Positions 52,082-60,546 of a DNA stretch of 64,000 bases are shown piece by piece. The stretch spans positions 186,001 to 250,000 of the forward strand of contig NZ_LTAX01000002.1 of NCBI RefSeq assembly GCF_001639745.1, written 5' to 3'. Position numbers and translations under genes: made by a program. Each line of letters begins with the position of its first letter. Position 1 is the first letter of the stretch. The stretch comes from Marinomonas gallaica (GTDB lineage Bacteria; Pseudomonadota; Gammaproteobacteria; Pseudomonadales; Marinomonadaceae). A model generated the notes under the pieces. The model did no database searches and was not told the DNA's origin. It worked only from the letters and a program-made list of their open reading frames with translations.

Positions 52082-52891
52082 CTACTCAACCGGTATTCGA
52101 TACTTATTAAAAAGCGCTTGTTCCTTTTCACCCTTCATGGCTAAGCGCCCTTGGTTCCAAATGTCGATCAATTTTTGCCTTTCGCCCGCGGGTATTTGCG
52201 TGGAATAGATCGGCATTTCAACAAGTTTTTTCTCTAAGCCGGGACGGACGATTTGCAGTGAGTTCTGTAAGTCTAGTTGATTTAAAACATACTGAAGCAC
52301 CAGCTCGTTATCAGCGTATAAGTCGACTCGATTGTTTTTGATCATCTGGAATACTCGACCAATAACATCATCATTGCCAGCAATCACTTCTACCAGCTGA
52401 GCATTTTTTGGGTTGTCGATATAATTCTGATAGTTTTCACTCATGGAGCTATAGTCCCAACCGGGGCCAGTCGCAACACGCCTATTTTTTAACGATGAGA
52501 TGCCGTCATATCGCCAAGTATCGCCCTGCCTAACGACAAAAGCGCTATCGTAGGCAAAAGTAGGTTCATCTGCATAGACAAAGCCTTTATCAGCGTGTTT
52601 GGAATACAAGAACTCTGGCAACATGTCACACAGCCCTTCTGCCACCATATCAAGACCTCTCGCAAGAGGCACTTCATAGTATTCAAGTGTGTAGCCTCTT
52701 TCGGAATAGATGTGTTCAAGCATCTCGATAATGATGCCGCGCTCTGGTGCACTTTCTGTGGGAAAGATTGTCATGGGAGGCCATTGGTCGTAACACACTT
52801 TGAGTGTCACGGCTTGACTAGGACTCGATACACTCATCATCAGAACGCACAAAAGAGTCGGCAAAATTCTGCATTGGCTATCTTTCAACAC
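52082..52891 (-). CDS. Periplasmic amino-acid-type solute-binding protein (SBP_bac_3)
   Basis: 269 residues with a signal peptide ending near SQA (about 27). VTLKVCYDQWPPMTIFPTESAPERGIIIEMLEHIYSERGYTLEYYEVPLARGLDMVAEGLCDM is the family start. The GTG start at 52891 lies within the end of the cyclase gene (14-nt overlap), with GGGAGAG ahead; a TTG one codon later is possible. No ABC transporter is nearby, so it probably acts as a ligand sensor, maybe for the overlapping diguanylate cyclase. Confidence 0.82.
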   Translation of the reverse strand: MLKDSQCRILPTLLCVLMMSVSSPSQAVTLKVCYDQWPPMTIFPTESAPERGIIIEMLEHIYSERGYTLEYYEVPLARGLDMVAEGLCDMLPEFLYSKHADKGFVYADEPTFAYDSAFVVRQGDTWRYDGISSLKNRRVATGPGWDYSSMSENYQNYIDNPKNAQLVEVIAGNDDVIGRVFQMIKNNRVDLYADNELVLQYVLNQLDLQNSLQIVRPGLEKKLVEMPIYSTQIPAGERQKLIDIWNQGRLAMKGEKEQALFNKYRIPVE

Positions 52892-54161
52892 GATCTCTCC
52901 CTTTATCTTTCGCTCCGTAGAGCTTCAAATCGGCACGTTTAAACAGATCATCGATGAGTTGATCATCAGGCTCCGATGATTCAACACCAAGGCTTACCGT
53001 ATAAGTGACTGTCTTACCTTCTATTTCCAATGTTGTCTTACTGACCGCTTGGCGTATTTCGTCAGCGAGCTGGAAAGCGGCGTCCAATTTCGTATCAGGC
53101 AAAAATATGGCGAACTCTTCGCCACCTACTCTGCCCAGCAGATCGGATTCTTTTAAAAAGCTCTGCAATATTTGAGTGAACTGAATCAGTACTTTGTCGC
53201 CGATAAAATGACCGTAGGTATCGTTGATACGCTTAAAGAAATCCAAATCCAGCAGGATAAAAGAGGCTGTCGATGTTTTTTGCTGAGAAAGAACCAGCCG
53301 TTGCTGCGCAGCTTCGAAGAAGCTCCCGCGATTTAATACATCCGTCAGTGAGTCTCTTGTTGCCAGATACTTAAGTTTCTCATTGAGGATTTGTAAATCT
53401 TCCGTGCGTTTTGCAACCGCCACTTCCAACCAATCTCGCTTAGCTTGCTCATCTTCTAACAAGTTTTGCCGATCTATCGACATAGCACTAAGCATACGAT
53501 TCATATGCCCTTGAAGTTGGTTTAGCTCATTACCTTCGTTATTTGCAAGATGGATGCGTTTACTGAGATTTTGACTTGATTGCACCTCATCAACTTGTGA
53601 CATCAACTCTTTTAGAGGCGCAGCTAAAAAACGATCAAACGCCCAAATAAACAGCCAAAATAAGATCGTCATTTTGATAATCGCGGTCGTCGCAATTAAA
53701 GCAAAACCAAACCATACTCGCTCAAATACCACATCAGAGGATGAGTAGAGCTTTAATGAACCCAGCCCTATGCTTTCGCCATTGAGAGTCCAGCTTAACT
53801 GGGTTGTCGAGTCAAAAACAGACACTGGTATGGCGTCAGGATCGTAAAACCTTTTCGATAGAATGCTTTGTTCATTTTGGTCGACGATATCGACACCTTC
53901 GATGATAGGCATTTGAATAAGCCCAGAGGCGAGTTCATCTAACTGCTTCTGGTCGTATTGCCACAAACTCGTCGATATCGGACCACGTACGGTTGCTTCC
54001 AATTGCTTTAATTCACTGACAATAGCATCCTGCGTTTTCAGGTACTCACTCAAAAATTGGACGCTTGTGATTAGCAAAGTAACCACTAGATATAAGGAGA
54101 AAATCACGCGCATCATTTTTTGGGAGAGGTTGTTCGGGCGACGCAGAAAACTTATCAACAT
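52878..54161 (-). CDS. Membrane-bound diguanylate cyclase with periplasmic sensor and HAMP
   Basis: 427 residues from ATG 54161, with AGGGG upstream. Two membrane segments (about 18-37 and 145-168) flank a periplasmic domain; HAMP and a coiled coil follow, then the GGDEF domain with an active GGEEF at 346-350. The inhibitory I-site, normally RxxD five residues before, reads KESD, so product inhibition may be lost. Makes cyclic di-GMP in response to an external signal. The stop lies within the start of a solute-binding protein gene. Confidence 0.9.
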   Translation of the reverse strand: MLISFLRRPNNLSQKMMRVIFSLYLVVTLLITSVQFLSEYLKTQDAIVSELKQLEATVRGPISTSLWQYDQKQLDELASGLIQMPIIEGVDIVDQNEQSILSKRFYDPDAIPVSVFDSTTQLSWTLNGESIGLGSLKLYSSSDVVFERVWFGFALIATTAIIKMTILFWLFIWAFDRFLAAPLKELMSQVDEVQSSQNLSKRIHLANNEGNELNQLQGHMNRMLSAMSIDRQNLLEDEQAKRDWLEVAVAKRTEDLQILNEKLKYLATRDSLTDVLNRGSFFEAAQQRLVLSQQKTSTASFILLDLDFFKRINDTYGHFIGDKVLIQFTQILQSFLKESDLLGRVGGEEFAIFLPDTKLDAAFQLADEIRQAVSKTTLEIEGKTVTYTVSLGVESSEPDDQLIDDLFKRADLKLYGAKDKGRDRVER

Positions 54162-54289
54162 CAAAAGCACCCCTTTCCTTTCCAATCTACTTGGATTTAA
54201 GTTTACCCTAGATAAACACCTATAGTGATTGAGAAAGAGTAACAAAATGTTCCAGACAGAAGCTCTCTCACTGACATCTTCAGCTCTAT

Positions 54290-54598
54290 TCAGGCTCGAC
54301 TGGCAAACACATCCATCTGCTTAGCAAGATCAAAGTCTTTATCTGATAGCCCAGAAACATCATGTGTAATCAGTTGAACTGCGACTTTGTTGTAGACGTT
54401 CGACCACTCGGGATGATGATTTTTCTTTTCAGCGTACATGGCACACATGGTCATAAAACCAAATGCGTGTTGGAAGTTTTTAAACTTGAAGGTTTTTGTG
54501 AGTTTACCCTCTTCAATAATCCAGTTCTGAATAGCGTCTGCATTGAGTTGTATAAGGGCTGAATCAATCTCATGTTGCTCTAATGTTTGCGATGCCAT
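54290..54598 (-). CDS. phhB: Pterin-4a-carbinolamine dehydratase
   Basis: 102 residues. The catalytic motif [15 protein letters not shown] and the downstream [21 protein letters not shown] match PCD/DCoH. Recycles the pterin cofactor after phenylalanine hydroxylation, and may also act in pterin synthesis. No phhA is adjacent. AAGGAGCC precedes the start. Confidence 0.93.
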   Translation of the reverse strand: MASQTLEQHEIDSALIQLNADAIQNWIIEEGKLTKTFKFKNFQHAFGFMTMCAMYAEKKNHHPEWSNVYNKVAVQLITHDVSGLSDKDFDLAKQMDVFASRA

Positions 54599-54784
54599 AT
54601 TGGCTCCTTATGATTTGAATGTGGTGGCTCTTAGCGCGTTTCCCAATTTATCAAGGAATTGATAGCGGATGAAAGCGAATCCAGCTTATAACCCGCCTCA
54701 CCTAAGTAATGTGAGCTCTCAGACAATACGACTGTGCCTCATGTTTATCGAAACTTGTTATACTAAAACCTCTCTTAGTTTGGC

Positions 54785-55633
54785 ATGCAGACGCAAACAA
54801 TGACCAATGACTCTCAACCTATCTTCTGGCGTGACCCTCAGTTTCCGCATATAGACTTACGCTATATCGCCGATGGGCATCAGGTACGTTACATTCCGCA
54901 TTCTCATGAGCAGTGGTCAATCGGAGTTATTTTGAAAGGACAAAGCTCTTTTCTCTGTGGCGACCGACTTCATCAAGTTGCTCAAGGGGACTTGGTTATT
55001 ATGAATGCCCAAGAGGTACATTGTTGCAACCCAGCCCCAGAATCCGCTTGGTCGTATTACATGATGCACATTGACTGCCATTGGCTGGCTCAAAGACTGT
55101 TTGAGGCGGGGATTCAAGACGAAGCGATTTGGGAGCCTACACTGCGAGATGTTATCAAAGACTCAGCGTTATCTGAAATAATGTGTAAAGTCTGCGATCT
55201 GCTCCTGTCCGATACCTCGACTAACGAAAAATCCGTCGCGTTGAATCGTTGGCTAACACAGCTGTTTGAACATATTAAACAGTTACCAAGGGAGTTTAAT
55301 GAACGGAACGCGCCACCAGCACTGGCTAAGGTGGCGTTCTATTTGATTGAGCATGGTGACCTTGATGACCCGATTGATATGGTTGCTGCACGCTTTGGCT
55401 TCAGCAACAGTTACTTAACTCGACAATTTAAGCGTTATTATCAAACAACACCTCATGCTTTTAGAATCAATCGCCGCATTCAACTTAGCCAAATTGCACT
55501 CAAAAATGGCGTGCCTATTGCAGAAGTCGCCAATCAGTTTGGGTTCAGCGATCAAGCTCACTTCCAGCGCGCTTTCAAAGAGCGAGTCGCCGCAACACCG
55601 AAGCAATATCGAACGACCCCCTGTCACCACTAA
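54785..55633 (+). CDS. AraC family regulator with cupin-type sensor domain
   Basis: 282 residues. The N-terminal AraC-type cupin is RYIPHSHEQWSIGVILKGQSSFLCGDRLHQVAQGDLVIMNAQEVHCCNP; the C-terminal double HTH is MVAARFGFSNSYLTRQFKRYYQTTPHAFRINRRIQLSQIALKNGVPIAEVANQFGFSDQAHFQRAFKERVAATP. A second ATG at 54800 is also possible. It converges on a LysE-type exporter gene, sharing 4 nt at the ends, and may control it. Confidence 0.88.
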   Translation: MQTQTMTNDSQPIFWRDPQFPHIDLRYIADGHQVRYIPHSHEQWSIGVILKGQSSFLCGDRLHQVAQGDLVIMNAQEVHCCNPAPESAWSYYMMHIDCHWLAQRLFEAGIQDEAIWEPTLRDVIKDSALSEIMCKVCDLLLSDTSTNEKSVALNRWLTQLFEHIKQLPREFNERNAPPALAKVAFYLIEHGDLDDPIDMVAARFGFSNSYLTRQFKRYYQTTPHAFRINRRIQLSQIALKNGVPIAEVANQFGFSDQAHFQRAFKERVAATPKQYRTTPCHH

Positions 55634-56220
55634 TAGAAAATCGCAAAACAGCTCAGCACTAATCCCAGAGCAAGCATTCGATTCAACACCCGAATACGTC
55701 GCGGCGAGCTCAACCAATCGCTTATCCAAGCACCTAACAGCACCCAAGCCATAAGTGATAACCAGCAAATGACTAAATAAATACCTGCAAAGACCCAAAC
55801 GGCACTGGCTTCGGCCTGCTGCGTGTACGCCGCGATACCCGCAATTGATGCCAACCAAGCTTTCGGGTTTAGCCATTGCATAACCGCGCCTAACCATGGC
55901 GTCGGTGCAGACGTTCTCCCCCGGTCAGATAATTCGCCCGAGTCCCGTATTAACTGCAAACTGACGTATAACAGAAAGGCAACACCAGCCCATTTTATAT
56001 ACTCCATCAATTGCGGAATCAGACCCACAATCTGCTGTAGCCCAAATCCGATTAAAAGAAACAGCGCAATGAACCCAAGCGTCGCGCCGGTCACAAAATA
56101 ACATCCTACTCGCACACCAAAACGCGCCCCACTGCTCACCCCAACCAAGTTGACTGGACCTGGGGAAAGCGAGGCGGCTAAAGCAAATAAACTCATTGAA
56201 ATTAACGTCGAAACAGCCAT
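55630..56220 (-). CDS. LysE/RhtB family exporter
   Basis: 196 residues, six membrane segments. SLSPGPVNLVGVSSGARFGVRVGCYFVTGATLGF is the family signature and MQWLNPKAWLASIAGIAAY the second block. The start has GAGGAG upstream. Exports an amino acid or related compound; the substrate is unknown. Its 3' end overlaps the AraC gene by 4 nt on the opposite strand. Confidence 0.87.
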   Translation of the reverse strand: MAVSTLISMSLFALAASLSPGPVNLVGVSSGARFGVRVGCYFVTGATLGFIALFLLIGFGLQQIVGLIPQLMEYIKWAGVAFLLYVSLQLIRDSGELSDRGRTSAPTPWLGAVMQWLNPKAWLASIAGIAAYTQQAEASAVWVFAGIYLVICWLSLMAWVLLGAWISDWLSSPRRIRVLNRMLALGLVLSCFAIFY

Positions 56221-56406
56221 GACAGTCTCCTCTTCTTTGACTGTTCATAGCATGCGGTCATCGCCGAAGTGAGTATTGAAGAATACTGACCAACGTTTAT
56301 GTTTCAACCGCTTCATCATTTGGCACTGGTCACTGTAGAGGAAGGAATATACAATCTTGCAAACTTTTAGTTGCCCTATCTATTGCATTTTTACAAGGAG
56401 TATAAA

Positions 56407-57099
56407 ATGGCCATTCTTTTTTCATGCCCATTAAAAAAATCGGTTATTAGTGTGTCTGTTGTTCTGCTGTTAGCAACAACCGGCTGCTCTGTTACTCAAT
56501 CAAACCACTCAGTCACTTCTGAAACAGTCAGCAGCTACAAAACTGACTACAATGGCGTTAAAACAACACTGGTCGTTGGCAACTTTCAAAATCGCTCTTC
56601 CTATATGCAAGGTTTGTTTTCGACCAATACGGATCAGCTTGGCAACCAAGCAAAAACAATCCTAAAAACGCATTTGCAACAAACCAATCGCTTCAGAGTC
56701 GTAGATCGAGAGAATTTAAACATTTTAAAACGTGAAGCAGAGTTAAACGGTGTCACCCAGTCGTTAACTGGTGCGCGTTATACGTTAACGGGCGATGTGA
56801 CGGAGTTCGGCCGTAAAGTCACAGGTGATAAACAACTCTTCGGTATTTTAGGCTCAGGAAAAACCCAAACCGCTTATGCAAAAGTCAGTTTGAATATTGT
56901 AGATGTGATGACAGGAGAAGTTGTTTACGCGACTCAAGCAGCGGGAGAATACGAATTAAGTAATCGAGAAGTTGCTGGCTTTGGGTCTACGGCTGGTTAT
57001 GATGCAACATTAAACGGAAAAGTTTTAAACTTCGCCATCACCGAAGCGGTTAACAATGTCGTTCGTGATTTAGAAAATGGTACATGGACCGTACAATAA
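56407..57099 (+). CDS. CsgG/HfaB-family outer-membrane lipoprotein
   Basis: 230 residues from ATG 56407 (AAGGAG upstream). The signal peptide ends VVLLLATTGC with the lipobox Cys near residue 27. The CsgG-like domain shows TTLVVGNFQNRSSYMQGLF and LQQTNRFRVVDRENLNILKREAELNG, then GARYTLTGDVTEFGRKV. Curli CsgG forms a secretion pore; here the partners are DUF4810 and GNA1162 lipoproteins, not curli genes, so the role is different and unknown. Confidence 0.87.
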   Translation: MAILFSCPLKKSVISVSVVLLLATTGCSVTQSNHSVTSETVSSYKTDYNGVKTTLVVGNFQNRSSYMQGLFSTNTDQLGNQAKTILKTHLQQTNRFRVVDRENLNILKREAELNGVTQSLTGARYTLTGDVTEFGRKVTGDKQLFGILGSGKTQTAYAKVSLNIVDVMTGEVVYATQAAGEYELSNREVAGFGSTAGYDATLNGKVLNFAITEAVNNVVRDLENGTWTVQ

Positions 57100-57100
57100 T

Positions 57101-57493
57101 ATGAAGCCAACCTCTGTCATTAACAGCAGTAAGGCTCGTTTCTCTTTACTGGGTATTATTTTATTCGCCTTGGTAGGTTGTTCTGCACCGCGCAGCACAT
57201 TCTACTGGGGCGAGTACGAGAGTATGCTTTACGGCATGTATTTAGAGCCAGGCAGTGCAGATTCGGCAACCCAAATCGCTATCCTGCAAGAAGATATTCA
57301 AAAAAGTAAGTCTATGGGGATGCGCATTGCTCCAGGAATTCATGCTCACTTGGGGTATATGTATGCTCTAGAAGGCAACATGCCTCAGGCAAAAGCAGAA
57401 TTGATTCTGGAAAAGAACCTATTTCCAGAATCAGCCACGCTGATTGACGGCATGCTTACTCGTCTTGAGGAAAAAAACAATGATGCCATTTAA
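57101..57493 (+). CDS. DUF4810 lipoprotein
   Basis: 130 residues from ATG 57101. Signal peptide with LFALVGC lipobox (Cys near 27). The mature domain, RSTFYWGEYESMLYGMYLEPGSADS, is the DUF4810 hallmark, followed by a TPR-like helical part (GIHAHLGYMYALEGNMPQAKAELILEKNLFPES). It starts 1 nt after the CsgG-like stop and overlaps the next gene by 14 nt; the three genes form the widespread CsgG-DUF4810-GNA1162 operon. Confidence 0.87.
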   Translation: MKPTSVINSSKARFSLLGIILFALVGCSAPRSTFYWGEYESMLYGMYLEPGSADSATQIAILQEDIQKSKSMGMRIAPGIHAHLGYMYALEGNMPQAKAELILEKNLFPESATLIDGMLTRLEEKNNDAI

Positions 57494-58127
57494 AGCACTA
57501 ACGCTATTATCAAGCCTATTGATGACTTTATTTCTAACAGGCTGCTCTACACCTCCCTCATATAACTACGACGCTCTGCTGGCATCAGAGCCTCGATCTA
57601 TTTTGATCATTCCACCAAAAAATACTTCAGTGGAGGTCAACGCCCCGTATATTTATTTGTCTACAATCAGTAGACCTTTTGGAGAAAAGGGATACTACGT
57701 TTTTCCGGTCGCTGTGATCGATGCTTTTCTAAAAGAAAACGGTTTACCAACGCCAGAAGAAATGAACTTTGTACCGTTAGATAAACTGTATGAGCATATT
57801 GGCGCTGACGCCGTGTTATACACAGAAATCAATGACTGGGGGCAGAAGTACAAGATACTGTCCTCTGAAACCGTCGTAGATGTATCCATGACATTACTAG
57901 ACGGTAAAACCGGCGCACTTTTATGGAACGCAAGGGCTTCGGCTGTAAGAAGCTCGGATTCAGGCGGAGGCGGACTCCTTGGCAACTTAATAAATGCCGT
58001 CGCAACACAAATCATTAACTCGTACAGCGATCAGACCCCTACAGTGGCCCGAGCAGCTAATAATCTAGCCATCAATCAACCTAGCCGAGGCCTCCTGAAC
58101 GGCCCCTATGCTTTACCAAAAGAATAG
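57480..58127 (+). CDS. GNA1162/DUF799 lipoprotein
   Basis: 215 residues from ATG 57480 (TTGAGGA upstream; 57483 also possible). The signal peptide ends LMTLFLTGC. The family core is RSILIIPPKNTSVEVNAPYIYLSTISRPFGEKGYYVFPVAVIDAFLKENGLPTPEEM, like neisserial GNA1162, a periplasmic/outer-membrane lipoprotein with a TolB-N-like fold. Last gene of the lipoprotein operon. Confidence 0.88.
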   Translation: MMPFKALTLLSSLLMTLFLTGCSTPPSYNYDALLASEPRSILIIPPKNTSVEVNAPYIYLSTISRPFGEKGYYVFPVAVIDAFLKENGLPTPEEMNFVPLDKLYEHIGADAVLYTEINDWGQKYKILSSETVVDVSMTLLDGKTGALLWNARASAVRSSDSGGGGLLGNLINAVATQIINSYSDQTPTVARAANNLAINQPSRGLLNGPYALPKE

Positions 58128-58148
58128 CTGAGCACATGCTTATTAGGC

Positions 58149-58174
58149 ACCAGATGGACACGCATCCATCTGGT
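58149..58174 (+). terminator. Hairpin after the GNA1162 gene
   Basis: ACCAGATGGA / TCCATCTGGT, 10 bp with a 6-nt loop. No strong T tract follows, so termination is plausible but not certain. Confidence 0.4.
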
Positions 58175-58305
58175 CTTGTGCGCTTTCCAACCGCAAAAAT
58201 ACTACGTATTGCTATTTAGAATTTGGCTTAAGATTACGCCCCCTATGAGTCAACTTTTTGCTCATATACCGACGATTAACAACAATCACTCTAGCTATAA
58301 ATTAC

Positions 58306-59175
58306 CTAAAAAAAGCTGATAGGCAGGTAAAAGTCCAATTCAAAGATCTCATCGTCTTCCAGAAAATGATTTTTATAGTAGTACACGTAAGCTGGTGTAG
58401 AGCGCAGTTTGAAGCCTGATTTGGGCAGCCAGTGCTCTACTATTTTACTGATTTGAGGCAGCAGTTCGCCATACTTTCCTGATAGGCGAAAGATAGCGTG
58501 TAAGCCAGCCGGTATCGTCAGCTGGCAAACTATTGAGCGTCTTTCTAGAGGCCGATCAATGGCCAAACAGGCAACGTAGCGACACTTGTCCAATGCCACC
58601 CAAGCTGGGTTAGAGTGATGCAAGCCGAGCTGATCTGAAAACACCCTCCCTTCGGTGTCGGCCCACGCTTTGAGAATGAGCCACGCGCGGCGTATCGAGC
58701 GATCATAGCCGGTGTGCCGAACATACGCGACAAGTCGTTCAGATACATCTTTGATCTTAGGCTCGGGCAATGGATGCTGCGCAACTATACGATAGCCAGC
58801 AGCGATCTCTGGGTCGCTTAGGTAAGGTTTATCGCTGATTTGGTTGTCGTAATGCCGCCAGGCACTGGGGGACATTTGAAAAGTGGCTTTAAACGCTTTA
58901 TTGAACGACGATACCGATTGAAAACCACAACGATTTGCAATGTCTAAAATGCTCGATTTCGAGGCAAACATCAGCTGGTTCGCAGCGTACTCCATCCTTG
59001 TTCGGCGAATATAACTGTGCACCGACTCACCAACGACGCGTTTGAAGACACGATGAAAATGCTGCTCTGAATACGCCGCTATATCGGCCAATGTTTTTGC
59101 ACTGAGCGCTTGGCTAATATCTTGGTGTATGTAAAACAGCACATCGTTAATACGTGATTGTTGTAGATCGTTCAT
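58306..59175 (-). CDS. AraC family regulator with C-terminal GyrI-like ligand domain
   Basis: 289 residues. The N-terminal AraC HTH pair (INDVLFYIHQDISQALSAKTLADIAAYSEQHFHRVFKRVVGESVHSYIRRTRMEYAA) is fused to a GyrI-like/SOUL-type domain (RLVAYVRHTGYDRSIRRAW and IPAGLHAIFRLSGKYGELLPQI). Such proteins (Rob/SoxS-like, YdeE type) sense small molecules. A TTG at 59199 would extend it, but that codon lies in an operator-like repeat, so ATG 59175 is chosen. Divergent from an aminotransferase gene. Confidence 0.87.
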   Translation of the reverse strand: MNDLQQSRINDVLFYIHQDISQALSAKTLADIAAYSEQHFHRVFKRVVGESVHSYIRRTRMEYAANQLMFASKSSILDIANRCGFQSVSSFNKAFKATFQMSPSAWRHYDNQISDKPYLSDPEIAAGYRIVAQHPLPEPKIKDVSERLVAYVRHTGYDRSIRRAWLILKAWADTEGRVFSDQLGLHHSNPAWVALDKCRYVACLAIDRPLERRSIVCQLTIPAGLHAIFRLSGKYGELLPQISKIVEHWLPKSGFKLRSTPAYVYYYKNHFLEDDEIFELDFYLPISFF

Positions 59176-59189
59176 AGGCGGAACATCAT

Positions 59190-59246
59190 AAATGGACAAT
59201 TATAAGATCATATATCGACAAATCAGTTCGCACAAATGGACAATTA
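59190..59246. promoter_or_regulatory. Direct repeats, candidate AraC operator
   Basis: AAATGGACAATTA occurs twice in the same direction, at 59190-59202 and 59234-59246, 44 bp apart (about four helical turns). Direct repeats between an AraC gene and its divergent neighbour are the usual layout of AraC binding sites. Confidence 0.6.
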
Positions 59247-59311
59247 AATTTTCACCAACCGCAGTAGCATGATGGCACTCCTTCTCTTTTAACTCATTCC
59301 ACGAGGCCATT

Positions 59312-60466
59312 ATGGAATTAACACAGTCTTTTCAGTGTCTACAGCCGTCTTATATCCGAGAAATCTTAGCCGTGGCAGGTGACCCCAATACCATTTCATT
59401 AGCGGGTGGATTACCTGCCGAACAGTCTTTTCCAATGCCCATTTTTCAATCTATAATGTCGCAACTCGCAAACGATTCGAGTCTGTTTCAATATGGCCCG
59501 ACACAAGGGTATGCCCCGTTACTCGACTACTGCGACCAACACTTTTCTCTAAGTCCTACGGATCAGTCCTTAGTGACCACTGGCTCTCAACAAGGTTTGG
59601 ATTTAATTGCTAGGGCGTACCTTAATCCTAGCGATGGCATTGTGATGGAAGCGCCCAGCTATCTCGGCGCAGTGCAAGTATTTGAACTGGCTCAAGCACG
59701 TATCATTCCGGTTGATCAGACGTCTGACGGACCAGACCTAACGCAGCTAGAGCAGTGTTTTGCACAACACTCGCCGAAACTTTTTTATGCGGTACCCGAC
59801 TTTCATAATCCCACCGGCGTGTGTTGGTCACTTGCCGTACGTAAACAAGTGGCTCAGTTGTGTCGCCGTTATGATGTTGTACTGATAGAAGATGCCCCCT
59901 ACCGTGAACTGCGCTTTGCAGGCGAGATGCTACCCATGGTCTCTGAACTGTGCCCTGAACAGGCCATCGTGCTGCGATCGTTTTCGAAATACGCCTCACC
60001 GGGCATAAGGTTGGGCGTGATTACGGGTGAAAGCCACCATATCCATCCGTTAATTACGCTTAAACAGGCATCCGATTTGCACTCTAGTCTCCCGATGCAA
60101 GCACTACTATTAGGCTTATTAACCCATGACCATTTTCCACAACATTTACAAGCGATCAGAGCACTGTATGAATCCCGTTACAAGATACTTGCAAACGCCA
60201 TAGCGGAGCACTTACCGAACTCGTGTTCTGTTTGGCCGGCGGAAGGCGGCATGTTTCTATGGCTCACCTTGCCAACCTGTGATGTGAACACCTTAGCGAA
60301 AACGCTGTTAAAAAATGGTGTCGCTGTGGTTCCGAGTTCTGTCTTTTATCCAGCACATATGGAAGGCTCCTACTCAGCGCTTCGTTTGAACTTCACCAAT
60401 GCTGAGCCAGAAGCGTTAGTTAAAGCGATCACCCGAATGGCCGCTGTTTTTAATGATGAGATGTAA
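59312..60466 (+). CDS. PLP-dependent class I aminotransferase (2-aminoadipate/valine type)
   Basis: 384 residues, fold-type I. Key stretches: ISLAGGLPAEQSFP at the start, TTGSQQGLDLIARA, VPDFHNPTGVCWS, and the Schiff-base lysine in VLRSFSKYASPGIRLG. It resembles LysN/2-aminoadipate aminotransferases and the catalytic part of MocR proteins, without their HTH. Likely regulated by the divergent AraC gene. Substrate not predictable. Confidence 0.9.
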   Translation: MELTQSFQCLQPSYIREILAVAGDPNTISLAGGLPAEQSFPMPIFQSIMSQLANDSSLFQYGPTQGYAPLLDYCDQHFSLSPTDQSLVTTGSQQGLDLIARAYLNPSDGIVMEAPSYLGAVQVFELAQARIIPVDQTSDGPDLTQLEQCFAQHSPKLFYAVPDFHNPTGVCWSLAVRKQVAQLCRRYDVVLIEDAPYRELRFAGEMLPMVSELCPEQAIVLRSFSKYASPGIRLGVITGESHHIHPLITLKQASDLHSSLPMQALLLGLLTHDHFPQHLQAIRALYESRYKILANAIAEHLPNSCSVWPAEGGMFLWLTLPTCDVNTLAKTLLKNGVAVVPSSVFYPAHMEGSYSALRLNFTNAEPEALVKAITRMAAVFNDEM

Positions 60467-60506
60467 ACTTACAGAAGTAAGTCTGCCATTTCACACACTT
60501 AAAGAC

Positions 60507-60545
60507 TGTTTAGGCCATTTATATCATGGCCTAAACATTTCCTTT
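60507..60545. terminator. Bidirectional terminator between aminotransferase and monooxygenase genes
   Basis: Perfect 12-bp stem, TGTTTAGGCCAT / ATGGCCTAAACA, 7-nt loop, followed by TTTCCTTT; lies between converging genes. Confidence 0.85.
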
Positions 60546-60546
60546 A

